Counted from the first letter of the stretch, positions 1 to 9,301 are shown. The stretch is 64,000 nucleotides of DNA from Vreelandella andesensis (GCF_003989795.1 NZ_RZHG01000019.1:186145-250144); one strand, 5' to 3'. Numbers and translations are program-made. The notes: generated by a model from the letters alone, not told the origin.

Positions 1-758
1 CGTTAGATACGGCATTTCTGCGCACCTTTTTAGGGTCAGAGCGTAGCCGTGGTCTCGCGCCGAGAAGTTTAGCCCGTCGCCGCGCTGCGCTATCACGTTT
101 TGCTGACTATCTTGTGCAGCATCACGTGCTTGCCGATAACCCCGTGGGGTTGCTGCGCACGCCAAAGCAGCCAAGCCACTTACCAAGACCACTTGATGTC
201 GATGCGCTATCACGTTTTTTAGATACGCCTCACGACGGCACGTCGCTGGCAATACGTGACCAAGCCATGCTTGAGTTGTTTTATTCCAGCGGCCTACGAT
301 TAGCGGAACTTGCGGCGTTGGATTTAGGTCATTTAAATGCCCACCATGTGCGGGTGATGGGTAAGGGTAGTAAGCCGCGGCAAGTGCCCGTTGGTAAACG
401 AGCAGATCAGGCGCTTAAGACGTGGTTAACGTGTCGGCCTGAATTGGCAGCAGCCGGTGAAATGGCATTATTTGTTGGCCAGCGGGGGCGGCGTCTGGGG
501 CATCGCGGTATTCAAAAGCGCTTAGCGCAACTTTCCGTTGTGCGTGGTTTGCCTGAACACCTCCACCCCCATCGATTGCGTCACTCGTTTGCAAGTCACT
601 TATTGGAGTCCAGTCAGGACCTGCGAGCGGTTCAGGAGTTGCTGGGTCACGCTAATTTGTCAACTACCCAAGTCTACACCCGCCTGGATTGGCAGCATTT
701 GGCTGAAAGCTATGATGCCGCCCACCCACGCGCTAAACGCCGCCCTACACGGAGTTAA
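1..758 (+). CDS. xerC: Tyrosine recombinase XerC (5' end outside window)
   Basis: Site-specific recombinase that acts with XerD at dif to resolve chromosome dimers. The open frame runs in from the left edge without a stop, so the N-terminal SAM-like DNA-binding domain is only partly present. The catalytic domain is complete: the first Arg in SSGLRLAEL, the beta-hairpin Lys in GKGSKPRQVPV, the His-x-x-Arg box in HPHRLRHSF, the second His in LLGHANLST and the Tyr nucleophile in VYTRLD. The stop is 2 bp before the next gene, as in the usual xerC-yigB pair of gammaproteobacteria. An in-frame Met at 114 is internal and is not the start, because the upstream residues match XerC too. The paralogue XerD is the only serious alternative, and the neighbour argues for XerC. 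Confidence 0.93.
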   Translation, partial: LDTAFLRTFLGSERSRGLAPRSLARRRAALSRFADYLVQHHVLADNPVGLLRTPKQPSHLPRPLDVDALSRFLDTPHDGTSLAIRDQAMLELFYSSGLRLAELAALDLGHLNAHHVRVMGKGSKPRQVPVGKRADQALKTWLTCRPELAAAGEMALFVGQRGRRLGHRGIQKRLAQLSVVRGLPEHLHPHRLRHSFASHLLESSQDLRAVQELLGHANLSTTQVYTRLDWQHLAESYDAAHPRAKRRPTRS

Positions 759-760
759 CC

Positions 761-1498
761 ATGACTTCTCTACAAGCGATTACGTTTGATCTTGACGATA
801 CGCTGTGGGACAACCAAGGCGTGATGTTAAAAACCGAAGAGGGTCATTATCGTTGGCTAATTGAAGCGCTGGCGGCATGGCGCAAAGCCCGACATGAAGC
901 GCCATTAGCGCTGAATTACGAGCAGGGTCTAACCGATTACCTACAGCGCCGCCAGCAGTGGGCCAAGCAGGCGCCGGAACGGTGCGGCGACTTCACCTGG
1001 CTACGTTTACGGGCGTTAGAAGCACAGCTAGAAGCCCAAGGATTAACACGCAGTAGCGCCCTGCTATGGGCTGCCGCGGCGATGAATGAGTTCCATCGCC
1101 TGCGGGTGCAGGTAACGCCGCACCCCGAAGCTGCCGGGCTGTTATCTGCGTTGAGTAAGCGTTATCAGCTAGCTGCCATTACCAATGGCAATATTCATCT
1201 TAAACGCCAGCCGTTAGCTGCGTACTTTCCAGTGGCGATTGCTGCCGGCGAACTGCTGGCACCTAAACCGGATCCCAAGCCGTTTCTCACCGCCCTAGAG
1301 CGCCTCAATGTTGTGCCGCATCGCGCTATGCATGTAGGTGACTCTTGGCAAGAGGACGTGTTACCTGCACAGCGGTTGGGCATGCATGCCGTATGGGTCG
1401 CCGCGCAAGGCGATCAAGCCTTGCCGGCACGTATTCACCGAATTGCCCACGTAAAAGAGTTGCCCGAGCTAATCGAGTGGTTGGAACGACGCTCCTGA
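761..1498 (+). CDS. yigB: HAD-family hydrolase, YigB-like (FMN/phosphosugar phosphatase)
   Basis: A 245-aa cytosolic haloacid-dehalogenase phosphatase. HAD motif I is DLDDTLWD near residue 10, with the nucleophile Asp and the acid Asp two residues on. Motif II is the Thr in AAITNGN, motif III the Lys in LAPKPDPKP and motif IV GDSWQED. E. coli YigB dephosphorylates FMN, and the position directly behind xerC (2-bp gap, with GGAG inside the xerC end as ribosome site) supports the same subfamily. Substrate is inferred from family and position only. Confidence 0.85.
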   Translation: MTSLQAITFDLDDTLWDNQGVMLKTEEGHYRWLIEALAAWRKARHEAPLALNYEQGLTDYLQRRQQWAKQAPERCGDFTWLRLRALEAQLEAQGLTRSSALLWAAAAMNEFHRLRVQVTPHPEAAGLLSALSKRYQLAAITNGNIHLKRQPLAAYFPVAIAAGELLAPKPDPKPFLTALERLNVVPHRAMHVGDSWQEDVLPAQRLGMHAVWVAAQGDQALPARIHRIAHVKELPELIEWLERRS

Positions 1499-1562
1499 CA
1501 CAGCGGTTTATTTAAGGAACCTGAGCTTGCCTGGCAAGGTTGTCTGTTTTGAGTAAGATTTA

Positions 1563-1600
1563 GTTTGTTGGTTAAAACTTGGCTTGTTCGGTAATCCTTG
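1563..1600. repeat. Two 19-bp degenerate tandem copies next to the engB stop
   Basis: Copies at 1563-1581 and 1582-1600 agree at about 14 of 19 positions and end 2 bp before the engB stop codon. A weaker relative may precede them. This is one member of the set of short intergenic tandem arrays seen across the window. Confidence 0.5.
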
Positions 1601-1602
1601 GT

Positions 1603-2238
1603 TTACTCAGCGGTATGTAGCCATTGGTCTAGTTTTTGAGAAAGTGTATCGACACCTTCGCGCTTTAGGGATGAGAAAAGCTGAACCGAGACTAAATCTT
1701 CCCACTCTTTTAGGCGAGAACGAACTTTTTGCAGCGTGGCGCTAGCAGGGCCTTTTTTTAACTTGTCGGACTTGGTTAGCAGTATGTGCACGGGCATTTC
1801 GCGCTTATCCGCATAGTTGAGCATCATTTGGTCGAATTCAGTGAGCGGGTGGCGCACGTCCATTAGCAATACAAGGCCGCGTAAACTGAAGCGACCACGC
1901 AGATAGTCAGACAGATGTTGCTGCCACTCGAGCTTCACCGCTTCAGGCACTTTGGCGTAGCCGTAGCCGGGTAAGTCGACTAAACGACGCGATTCGTCGT
2001 TCATAATGGTAAAAAAGTTAATCAACTGAGTGCGTCCTGGCGTACGTGAGGTGCGGGCCAGCGCATTTTGTCGAGTAAGTGCATTAATCGCGCTTGATTT
2101 ACCCGCATTAGAGCGCCCCGCAAACGCGACTTCTGCACCAGTATCGTCTGGACAAAGAGCAAGCGTGGGTGCGCTGATCATAAAGCGGGCAGTAGGGTAG
2201 TTAAGTCGAGCGACTGGGTTATCATTAGCGGTAGACAT
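1603..2238 (-). CDS. engB: Ribosome biogenesis GTP-binding protein EngB/YsxC (YihA)
   Basis: A 211-aa small GTPase needed for 50S subunit assembly and cell division. All G motifs are visible: G1 in GRSNAGKSS, the Thr-rich switch I region [10 protein letters not shown]3 [11 protein letters not shown]4 TKSDKL and G5 SSLKREG. Length is normal for the family. It is divergent from the cytochrome c4 gene across a 310-bp spacer and convergent with yigB. The order engB | cytochrome c4 - dsbA - nuclease is the same as in Pseudomonas. Confidence 0.95.
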   Translation of the reverse strand: MSTANDNPVARLNYPTARFMISAPTLALCPDDTGAEVAFAGRSNAGKSSAINALTRQNALARTSRTPGRTQLINFFTIMNDESRRLVDLPGYGYAKVPEAVKLEWQQHLSDYLRGRFSLRGLVLLMDVRHPLTEFDQMMLNYADKREMPVHILLTKSDKLKKGPASATLQKVRSRLKEWEDLVSVQLFSSLKREGVDTLSQKLDQWLHTAE

Positions 2239-2548
2239 GGTGTTAATCCTGAAAAACAGACGTATAAGACGGCCCGTTTCACCACGTTAACGTGAGTAAA
2301 TGACGGTACCGCGACGAATTACCCCAAAAGCAGACCTGGACTTGCATTCCCGCCGCTAGGGTGATTCGTTATAATGCAAGTGGTTTATAACTGCGACCTG
2401 GGGCGCTAGTGTACCATCGCGCTCTAGCCAGCAGCGACCAACACGGTATGTTGTTCGTTTTGGCGGAGCTGACCCTGGTAAAGTGCTGAACCTGGGCAGC
2501 GCCCAGGGTGCGTACCAGTCAATAATCAAACGGCATAGTGGAATAGCA
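2239..2548. promoter_or_regulatory. Divergent engB / cytochrome c4 spacer
   Basis: No gene is seen. A perfect -10 hexamer TATAAT lies at 2370-2375 on the plus strand without a good -35 at normal spacing; if used it gives a leader of about 165 nt for cytochrome c4. A GC-rich hairpin (CCTGGGC/GCCCAGG, 2491-2507) follows in that leader without a T-run, so it is not a typical terminator. In related bacteria this neighbourhood of engB carries the small RNA Spot 42/ErsA, but no matching terminator is visible here. Confidence 0.4.
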
Positions 2549-3178
2549 ATGAGAAAGTTACTGGCAAGCCTGGCAATTACCATGGGTGCCGTTGGCACCG
2601 TGCACGCCCAAACCGACCTTCAAGCTGACGCGGATGCGGCAGCGGGTCGTGAACTCGCTCAAACCTGCGCAGCCTGTCATGGCCAGCAAGGCATTAGCGC
2701 AGTGGGTGCCTTTCCAAATTTGGCCGGACAGCAGATGTCCTATCTGGCTAAGCAGATTATGGATATCCGTGATGGCAATCGCGTGGTTGCCCAGATGGCG
2801 GGGCTGGTTGATAATTATTCTGATCAAGACGCTTGGGATGTTGCGGCTCACTTTGCTGGGCAAGACGCAAATCTTGGCCAGACTGACGATGAAGACGCCG
2901 AGCTTTTAGCGCGCGGTGAAGAGTTGTATCGGGCGGGTGATATGTCCAAAGGTATTCCCTCGTGCAGTGCTTGCCATACACCTACAGGGGCCGGGATCGG
3001 TAGCGCTGTCTATCCTGCGCTCTCAGGCCAGCATGCGGAGTATACGGTGTCTACGTTGCAAGACTATGCTTCTGGTGAGCGTGCCAACAGCCCAAATAAT
3101 ATTATGAGCGACATCGCTTCCAAAATGAGCGATAGCGACATGCAGGCGGTAGCGAATTACCTACTAGGCTTGAACTAG
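2549..3178 (+). CDS. Diheme cytochrome c4
   Basis: A 209-aa periplasmic cytochrome made of two homologous class I domains, each with one c-type haem. The haem-binding motifs are CAACH in the N-terminal half and CSACH in the C-terminal half. The predicted signal peptide is MRKLLASLAITMGAVGTVHA. Upstream in-frame codons back to 2483 would put 22 extra residues in front of the signal peptide, so the ATG at 2549 with GTGGA before it is the better start. It passes electrons to terminal oxidases. The neighbour dsbA suggests a shared envelope redox locus. Confidence 0.92.
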   Translation: MRKLLASLAITMGAVGTVHAQTDLQADADAAAGRELAQTCAACHGQQGISAVGAFPNLAGQQMSYLAKQIMDIRDGNRVVAQMAGLVDNYSDQDAWDVAAHFAGQDANLGQTDDEDAELLARGEELYRAGDMSKGIPSCSACHTPTGAGIGSAVYPALSGQHAEYTVSTLQDYASGERANSPNNIMSDIASKMSDSDMQAVANYLLGLN

Positions 3179-3283
3179 CCGCTATAAATAAAGGTGCCCT
3201 ATCTCACTGGTAATTAAAGAGATGGGGAACCTCTATGCATGCGCAGCGGTCGTAGTTTTGCTTATTTTTGGAGAATTTTCGCT

Positions 3284-3916
3284 ATGTTGAAAACGTTAAT
3301 GGTCGCGATGGCCGGCTTAGGCTTATCTGCGGCAGTGAGTGCCCAGGAGCTGGTTGAAGGTCAGCACTACACGCTGCTCGAGTCGCCGGTGGCGACCCAG
3401 GTAGAAGAGGGGCAGATCGAAGTGACCGAAGCGTTCTGGTTTGGCTGCCCGCACTGCTACCGTCTGCAAACCCCAGCAAGCGAATGGTACGAAACGCTTG
3501 AAGACGACGTTAGCGTTGTCCACATGCCCGCCACGATGGGCGGTGACTGGAACACCCACGCAACAGCATTTTATGCAGCAGAATCCCTGGGTATTGAAGA
3601 CGAACTTCACGCCGGTTTCTTTGAGGCCATTCATGAAGATGGTCGCTCACTGACAGATGCGGACGAAATCGCTGAGTTTTTCGCTAATTACGGTGTAAGC
3701 GAAGAAAAAGCTAAGCAGGCACTAACGGCGTTTAGTGTTCGCAGTGAAGTCAACAAAGCCAACAGCCGCATGCGTGAAATGCGCCTGATGGGCGTGCCCG
3801 CATTGATTATTGATGGTCGCTACGTCGTATCGCCAAGCACGGCCGGTAGCTTGGAAAACATGCCGCAAATTGCGAATGCGCTGGTCGAGCGCGTACGTAA
3901 CGAGCGCGCACAATAA
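3284..3916 (+). CDS. dsbA: Thiol:disulfide interchange protein DsbA
   Basis: Periplasmic oxidase that introduces disulfide bonds into secreted proteins. The 210-aa protein begins with a signal peptide ending SAAVSA. The active site Cys-Pro-His-Cys is at residues 55-58 (WFGCPHCYR), and the cis-proline loop is in MGVPALIIDG. The start at 3284 has GGAGAATTTTCGCT before it; a longer frame from 3239 would add 15 residues ahead of the signal peptide. The stop is 2 bp before the following nuclease gene, so the two are likely co-transcribed. Confidence 0.95.
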   Translation: MLKTLMVAMAGLGLSAAVSAQELVEGQHYTLLESPVATQVEEGQIEVTEAFWFGCPHCYRLQTPASEWYETLEDDVSVVHMPATMGGDWNTHATAFYAAESLGIEDELHAGFFEAIHEDGRSLTDADEIAEFFANYGVSEEKAKQALTAFSVRSEVNKANSRMREMRLMGVPALIIDGRYVVSPSTAGSLENMPQIANALVERVRNERAQ

Positions 3917-3918
3917 CG

Positions 3919-4752
3919 GTGTTAGAACACGGTCACGCAGGGGGGCAAACAACAAGCTCGCCTGCGCTGTCTTTGGCTGAACGTGGTCATATCCGCTTAC
4001 TGACGTTCAATTTGCAGGTGGGTATCCAAACGTCGGCATACCATCACTACCTCACCCGTAGTTGGCAGCACGTGTTACCCCATCCTCAGCGGCTTAAGCG
4101 CTTGGCGAAAATGGGTAACGTGCTAGAGCCATTTGATGTGGTGGGCTTGCAAGAGGTTGACGGCGGTAGTTTTCGTTCTGGCCGTGTTAACCAAGTGGAA
4201 TATCTTGCCTCTCAAGCGCGATTCCCCCACTATTTTCAACAACTAAATCGTAATTTAGGGCAGTTTGCTCAGCACAGTAATGGGCTATTGTCGCGCATTG
4301 TGCCTAGTCACATCGAAGAGCATCGTTTGCCAGGTATGCTGCCAGGGCGTGGTGCAATACACGCACGCTATGGTGAAGGCCCGGATGCGTTGCACATCTT
4401 TATCGCTCACTTGGCGCTAAGCCACCGTGGGCGTGTGCGCCAGCTGAATTATTTGAGTAATATTATCGAGCCACTGCGCCATGTGGTGGTCATGGGTGAC
4501 CTGAACTGCACGCCTGATCAGCTTCATGCCCATGAGCGCTTTAGTATGTCGCTGCCGCTTCATCCAGTTAAGCCGCTGCTTAGCTATCCTTCCTGGCAAC
4601 CTCGTCGCGCTCTGGATCACATCTTACTGTCTAAAACGCTTGAAGCCGCGGATGTGCGTGTGTTGGATCACTTATTTTCTGATCACTTGCCAATCGCTGT
4701 GGATTTGCCACTACCACCAGCCTGCTTGGCATCGATTTGCCAAAGCGTTTAA
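3919..4752 (+). CDS. Endonuclease/exonuclease/phosphatase family protein
   Basis: A 277-aa protein of the EEP (DNase I-like/exonuclease III-like) superfamily. Visible motifs are LTFNLQVGIQ (metal-site Asn), GLQEVDGG (metal-binding Glu), VMGDLNCTP (Asp and Asn) and the final SDHLPIAVDL (general-base Asp-His). No signal peptide or membrane segment is seen. The start is GTG, 2 bp after the dsbA stop. It occupies the same place after dsbA as in Pseudomonas. The substrate, nucleic acid or a phosphoester, cannot be told from the sequence. Confidence 0.85.
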   Translation: MLEHGHAGGQTTSSPALSLAERGHIRLLTFNLQVGIQTSAYHHYLTRSWQHVLPHPQRLKRLAKMGNVLEPFDVVGLQEVDGGSFRSGRVNQVEYLASQARFPHYFQQLNRNLGQFAQHSNGLLSRIVPSHIEEHRLPGMLPGRGAIHARYGEGPDALHIFIAHLALSHRGRVRQLNYLSNIIEPLRHVVVMGDLNCTPDQLHAHERFSMSLPLHPVKPLLSYPSWQPRRALDHILLSKTLEAADVRVLDHLFSDHLPIAVDLPLPPACLASICQSV

Positions 4753-4855
4753 CAATAAGTTTGCCTAGCGGTTTACGGGCGCTGCATTGTCTGCGTATAT
4801 GCGCTATTGTCTGTTGCGCTGACTCCCCCTAGCCGTTTTTACGCGAGACACCACA

Positions 4856-5416
4856 ATGTCGGACACAACACAACTACCTGCGTTTATCGCTGCGCTGGAC
4901 CGCGCTTCGGAGTGGTTTGGGCGTAGCCTTGCGTGGCTGATCATCATCATGATGCTGATTCAGTTCGCGATTGTACTGCTTCGTTATGCTCTTAGCGTCA
5001 ACAGCATTTTTATGCAAGAGCTGGTGATGTACATGCATGCCAGTGTCTTTATGCTCGCTGCGGCCTATACCTTTCGTCATGATGGCCATGTGCGGGTCGA
5101 TATTTTCTATCGTGGAATGACACCCCGCCGCCAAGCGGTCGTTAATATCGCGGGTATTATCATGCTCTTGATTCCCGTGATGGTCTTTATTATTGCTTCC
5201 AGCTTGGGCTACGTTGCTAACTCCTGGCGTGTTATGGAGACCTCCCCAGACTACGGCGGCATTCCTGCCGTTTTTGCACTAAAAACGTTAATACCGCTTT
5301 TTGCCGCGCTAATGATTGTGCAAGGCGTTATTGAAGTGGTGCGCAACGGCTATGTATTTACTGGCCGGATATCCCCATCTGTTGCTGACGATAGCCACCT
5401 TGAGGAGCGCGTTTAA
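4856..5416 (+). CDS. TRAP transporter small membrane subunit (DctQ type)
   Basis: A 186-aa membrane protein with four hydrophobic helices, the normal architecture of DctQ subunits, which pair with the large DctM subunit in sodium-driven uptake. The mid-protein segment with FRHDGHVRVDIFYRG fits the conserved cytoplasmic loop of the family. The stop codon shares one base with the dctM start (TAATG), indicating translational coupling. Together with the next two genes it forms a complete TRAP system whose binding protein is TakP-like. Confidence 0.88.
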   Translation: MSDTTQLPAFIAALDRASEWFGRSLAWLIIIMMLIQFAIVLLRYALSVNSIFMQELVMYMHASVFMLAAAYTFRHDGHVRVDIFYRGMTPRRQAVVNIAGIIMLLIPVMVFIIASSLGYVANSWRVMETSPDYGGIPAVFALKTLIPLFAALMIVQGVIEVVRNGYVFTGRISPSVADDSHLEERV

Positions 5417-6819
5417 TGTTGGAATTTATGCCGCTTATTTTATTTGCCGTCATCTGTGTCGTACTGATGTTCGGTTTCCCTGTGGCGTTTTCATTAGCGG
5501 GCACCGCGCTGTTGTTTGCAGGGATGGGCCTGGGTCTTGAAGCTATCGGTATAGACGCCAATTTCGACAGTGGTTATCTTGCCGCGCTGCCCAATCGGCT
5601 TTACGGCATTATGACCAATCAAACGTTATTGGCGGTGCCTCTTTTTGTTTTGATGGGTGTTTTACTCGAGAAGTCTAAAGTAGCCGAAACACTGCTCGAT
5701 GCGATGGCGCTATTGTTTGGTGCTATGCGCGGTGGTTTAGGTATTTCAGTGACCTTGGTAGGTATGATGATGGCGGCATCTACCGGTATTGTAGGGGCCA
5801 CCGTGGTCACCATGGGTCTCATGTCGCTACCTACCATGCTAAAGCGCGGCTACAGCACCTCGCTTGCGACCGGCACTATTTGTGCAACCGGTACACTAGG
5901 CCAGATTATTCCACCCTCCATTGCGCTAGTACTGCTTGGCGATGTGCTGTCGTCCGCTTACCAGCAGGCGCAGCTCTCGATGGGCATTTTCAGTCCTAAA
6001 ACGGTCTCTGTGGGTGATTTGTTTATGGGCGCGTTAGTGCCAGGGCTGTTGCTGGTGGTTATGTATATGATTTACGTTGCCATGGTCGCGTGGTTGCGCC
6101 CGCAAATGGCGCCTGCAGCCAACCGTGAAGAGCTAATGGCAGAGCTTGGTCATACGTCGGGTCTTGGGTGGCTGCTGCTGAAGGGCCTCGTGCCACCTGT
6201 GGTGCTGATTGTCGCAGTGCTTGGCTCGATATTGGGCGGGTTTGCAACGCCCACGGAAGCGTCGGCGGTTGGCGCCTTTGGTGCCCTGGTGCTGGCCTTG
6301 GCTTATCGCCAGTTAGATTGGGCAACGCTGAAAGATGTGCTGCGTTCAACCACCCACGTGACCACCATGGTGTTTATGATTCTGATTGGTGCGGCGCTGT
6401 TTTCGTTGGTCTTCCGGGCCTACGGTGGCGAGCATATGGTCACTGACCTGTTCGAAGGTATGCCCGGCGGTGTGGTAGGTGCGACTATTATCGTGATGCT
6501 GGTTATTTTCCTGCTCGGCTTTATTCTCGACTTTATCGAAATCACCTTTGTGGTGGTGCCTATCGTGGGGCCGATTCTGCTGGCCATGGGGCTTGATCCG
6601 ATATGGTTGGGCATCATGATCGCTATTAACCTGCAAACTTCGTTCTTAACCCCACCGTTTGGCTTTGCGTTATTTTACTTGCGTGGCGTAGCGCCGCCCT
6701 CGGTGCCGACGTCGGCAATTTACCGTGGGGTCATACCATTTATTCTGATGCAGCTTGGGATGCTACTGATGCTAGCGTTTTACCCTCAACTGGCGACATG
6801 GCTACCTAGTCAATTTTGA
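5416..6819 (+). CDS. TRAP transporter large membrane subunit (DctM type)
   Basis: The 467-aa transport channel of the TRAP system, with about twelve hydrophobic helices and the family signature region LGQIIPPSIALVLLGD. It is longer than many DctM proteins because of an inserted loop around residues 190-205 (QQAQLSMGIFSPKT), which is usual for the extended DctM subunits that pair with TakP-like receptors. Energy would come from a sodium gradient, suited to a halophile. It overlaps the DctQ gene by 1 bp. A short tandem array lies over its stop codon. Confidence 0.9.
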   Translation: MLEFMPLILFAVICVVLMFGFPVAFSLAGTALLFAGMGLGLEAIGIDANFDSGYLAALPNRLYGIMTNQTLLAVPLFVLMGVLLEKSKVAETLLDAMALLFGAMRGGLGISVTLVGMMMAASTGIVGATVVTMGLMSLPTMLKRGYSTSLATGTICATGTLGQIIPPSIALVLLGDVLSSAYQQAQLSMGIFSPKTVSVGDLFMGALVPGLLLVVMYMIYVAMVAWLRPQMAPAANREELMAELGHTSGLGWLLLKGLVPPVVLIVAVLGSILGGFATPTEASAVGAFGALVLALAYRQLDWATLKDVLRSTTHVTTMVFMILIGAALFSLVFRAYGGEHMVTDLFEGMPGGVVGATIIVMLVIFLLGFILDFIEITFVVVPIVGPILLAMGLDPIWLGIMIAINLQTSFLTPPFGFALFYLRGVAPPSVPTSAIYRGVIPFILMQLGMLLMLAFYPQLATWLPSQF

Positions 6820-6854
6820 ACGACTCAATTTTAAATGGCTTAATTTTAGCCTGC
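6810..6854. repeat. Three 15-bp degenerate tandem copies over the dctM stop
   Basis: Copies at 6810-6824, 6825-6839 and 6840-6854 share the form TYAATTTTRAAYGGC. The dctM stop codon (6817-6819) is inside the first copy, so the array covers the end of the gene and the start of the spacer. Confidence 0.6.
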
Positions 6855-6973
6855 GTCGTTTTGATGGGAATTTCGATGAGCGCCGAGTTGAAAGCTATCG
6901 TTACTATCAACGCAACTAAGTGGCAACCTTACTTAAAAGCAGACAAGCTGATCTTACTAATGGCTTGCAACAA

Positions 6974-7000
6974 ACCGCCAAGCCAAAAAGGCTAGGCGGT
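6974..7000 (+). terminator. Hairpin between dctM and the TRAP receptor gene
   Basis: The arms ACCGCC-A-AGCC and GGCT-A-GGCGGT pair around an AAAAA loop. The following sequence is CTTCCTCCT, pyrimidine-rich but without a proper T-run. It may act as a weak terminator or as an mRNA-stabilising structure that sets a different dose for the binding protein relative to the membrane subunits. Confidence 0.45.
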
Positions 7001-7047
7001 CTTCCTCCTACCTATAACAGCAATAATAGAAGCAAGAGGGTTTATGT

Positions 7048-8157
7048 ATGAAAATTAAAGCACTCCCTGTCGCCATTGCGATGACGACCGCTTTATCCGC
7101 TAGCTTGCTGGTGGTTTCAAGTTTCGATAATCAGGCTCAAGCACAAGAAAACTTTCGCTGGAAAATGGTTACTTCCTGGCCTAAAAACTTCCCAGGCGTA
7201 GGGCAGGGGCCAGAGCGGCTCTCACAACTGGTGGAAGAAATGTCCGATGGCCGCCTGACCATCGAAGTGTTCGGTGCTGGCCAGTTAGTGCCTGGGTTTG
7301 AAGTGTTTGACGCCGTGTCTGATGGCACCGCTGAACTTGGCCACTCCGCTTCTTACTACTGGAAGGGTAAAGCGCCTGCTGCTCAGTTCTTCGCGGCCGT
7401 GCCGTTTGGCATGAATGCTCAAGAAATGAATGCATGGTTAAGCTATGGCGGAGGCATTGAGCTGTGGAATGAGCTTTACGATGATTTCGGTGTGGACGTG
7501 CTAGTAGCTGGGGCATCTGGTGTTCAAATGGGCGGCTGGTACAACAAGGAGATCAACTCGGTTGATGACCTTAATGGCTTAAAAATGCGCATGCCAGGTC
7601 TAGGCGGCGAAGTGATGAGTCGCATGGGCGTCGCCATTGTCAACATGCCAGGTGGTGAGATTTTCACCTCGTTGCAGTCGGGAGCAATTGACGCTACCGA
7701 ATGGATTGGTCCGTACAATGACTTAGCATTTGGTCTACACCAGGCAGCAGACTATTACTATTACCCAGGTTGGCATGAGCCGACGGTGATGTTCGAAGCA
7801 ATTGTCAATGAAGAGGCTCTAGCAGAACTGCCGGCAGACCTTCAGGCAATTCTACGCTCCGCTATTAGCGATATTAACCAAAGCGTATTGGACGAGTACA
7901 CAGCGCGTAATAATGATGCTCTTGAAACGCTGGTCAATGAGCACGAGGTTGAACTGCGTCGTATCCCCGACGATGTTTTAGCTCAGGCCCGCGAGCATTC
8001 CGCCGATGTTGTAGCCGAGTTGGCAGAATCCAGTGAGCTGGCAACGCGCATCTATGAATCGTACAAAGCATTCCAGGATAAAGTCGTAGATTACCATGCG
8101 ATTTCTGAGCAGGCATATTACAACGCCCGTAATCCAGATGGTGACACAACGCAGTAG
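7048..8157 (+). CDS. TRAP transporter solute receptor, TakP-like (2-oxo acid type)
   Basis: A 369-aa periplasmic binding protein with a signal peptide (residues 1 to about 32, ending NQAQA). It carries signatures of the TakP/SmoM subgroup: TSWPKNFPGVGQG at the mature start, GGWYNKEI, LKMRMPGLGGEVMSRMG, GGEIFTSLQSGAIDATEW and YYYYPGWHEP. TakP of Rhodobacter sphaeroides binds 2-oxo acids such as pyruvate with sodium. The substrate here is inferred from the subgroup. It lies 228 bp behind dctM, separated by the hairpin, and may have its own promoter. Confidence 0.88.
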   Translation: MKIKALPVAIAMTTALSASLLVVSSFDNQAQAQENFRWKMVTSWPKNFPGVGQGPERLSQLVEEMSDGRLTIEVFGAGQLVPGFEVFDAVSDGTAELGHSASYYWKGKAPAAQFFAAVPFGMNAQEMNAWLSYGGGIELWNELYDDFGVDVLVAGASGVQMGGWYNKEINSVDDLNGLKMRMPGLGGEVMSRMGVAIVNMPGGEIFTSLQSGAIDATEWIGPYNDLAFGLHQAADYYYYPGWHEPTVMFEAIVNEEALAELPADLQAILRSAISDINQSVLDEYTARNNDALETLVNEHEVELRRIPDDVLAQAREHSADVVAELAESSELATRIYESYKAFQDKVVDYHAISEQAYYNARNPDGDTTQ

Positions 8158-8185
8158 CGACTCAATAACGCAGTAACTATGCTGT
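8148..8185. repeat. Two 19-bp tandem copies over the stop of the TRAP receptor gene
   Basis: Copies at 8148-8166 and 8167-8185 both begin AACGCAGTA and agree at about 13 of 19 positions. The stop codon (8155-8157) is in the first copy. Confidence 0.5.
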
Positions 8186-8211
8186 AAGCATTCTGCGCTT
8201 GTTGAACACGC

Positions 8212-8240
8212 AATGGCCGCCTCCTAGGCGGCCATTGTTT
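8212..8240 (+). terminator. Rho-independent terminator after the TRAP operon
   Basis: A perfect 11-bp stem AATGGCCGCCT/AGGCGGCCATT around a CCT loop is followed by GTTT. It closes the dctQMP unit before thiD. Confidence 0.8.
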
Positions 8241-8313
8241 AGTTAAAATGCCTCTATTTAGCGCTGCATTTGGGTATTCTAGAGAGCTACTGAACCGTTA
8301 AGTAAGGAGCCCC

Positions 8314-9144
8314 ATGTCCAACAATTCCCGCCTTCGCAATGTACTCACCATTGCTGGTTCTGACCCCTCAGGTGGTGCTGGCTTGCAGGGTGATCTGAAA
8401 ACCTTTTCGGCGCTAGGTGTCTACGGCACCAATGTGATCACTGCGGTCATCGCCCAAAATACCTGTGGTGTCGCTTCCGTATACCCGGTTTCTCCTCAGG
8501 CTATTCGCGAGCAGCTAGCGCATCTGCTAGATGATGTGGCATTAGATGCGGTTAAAATTGGCATGGTTGCGAACCGCGAAGTTGCCGAAGTAATCGCTGA
8601 TGTATTGCGGAAAAATCGCCCTCGCTGGATCGTACTAGACCCAGTGATGGTAGCCAAAAGCGGTGATATTTTGGTCGATGATGCTGGCATTCGTGCCGTG
8701 CGCGATATATTGGTGCCATTAGCGGATGTCATTACCCCAAATTTGCCTGAAGCGGCTGTGCTCTTAGACGCCGAACCACCGGCTTCACTGGATGACATGG
8801 AGGCGATGCTGCCAGCGCTGGTTGAGCTGGGAGCACCTTACGTAGTTCTTAAAGGTGGTCACCTGCGTGGTGATACCTGCCCTGACTTATTGGCCACTCC
8901 AAACGGGCACGCATGGCTTCCTGCCTCGCGTATTGCCACTGATAACCTACACGGCACGGGCTGCGCACTTTCTTCGGCAATCACTGCGTGTCTGGCAAAA
9001 CTACCTGCCGATGCCGAGCCTAGTGCACCTAAGCAAGCGATTGGCGAAGCGAAGCTGTGGTTGCATGCCGCATTAGAAGCGAGCACTAGACTTAATGTCG
9101 GTCATGGGCGTGGGCCGGTGCACCACTTTCATGCGTGGTGGTGA
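8314..9144 (+). CDS. thiD: Hydroxymethylpyrimidine/phosphomethylpyrimidine kinase
   Basis: The 276-aa cytosolic kinase of thiamine synthesis that phosphorylates HMP and HMP-P to HMP-PP. Ribokinase-fold signatures are AGSDPSGGAGLQGDLKTF at the N-terminus (substrate site), VLKGGHLRGD in the middle and the anion-hole/catalytic motif DNLHGTGCALSSA near residue 208. AAGGAG stands five bases before the ATG. It stands alone here; thiS and thiG lie 16 kb away on the other strand. Confidence 0.93.
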   Translation: MSNNSRLRNVLTIAGSDPSGGAGLQGDLKTFSALGVYGTNVITAVIAQNTCGVASVYPVSPQAIREQLAHLLDDVALDAVKIGMVANREVAEVIADVLRKNRPRWIVLDPVMVAKSGDILVDDAGIRAVRDILVPLADVITPNLPEAAVLLDAEPPASLDDMEAMLPALVELGAPYVVLKGGHLRGDTCPDLLATPNGHAWLPASRIATDNLHGTGCALSSAITACLAKLPADAEPSAPKQAIGEAKLWLHAALEASTRLNVGHGRGPVHHFHAWW

Positions 9145-9301
9145 TGTAAATGACCCAGCGCAATAAGTGTGTAAAGTGGTTGTGGAAAAGGTAAGAGACA
9201 CCTTGCGGTATGCACAAACGAACACCATGCTGAACAATGCTTGTTTAGCTATTTAATGTGCCTACTGATGATGCCGATTCGATCGGCCAAGGAGTTGTGC
9301 C

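Noticed and set aside
2239-2548. Spot 42/ErsA-like small RNA next to engB
   Set aside because: The place is suggestive, but no U-tailed terminator exists in the spacer on either strand.
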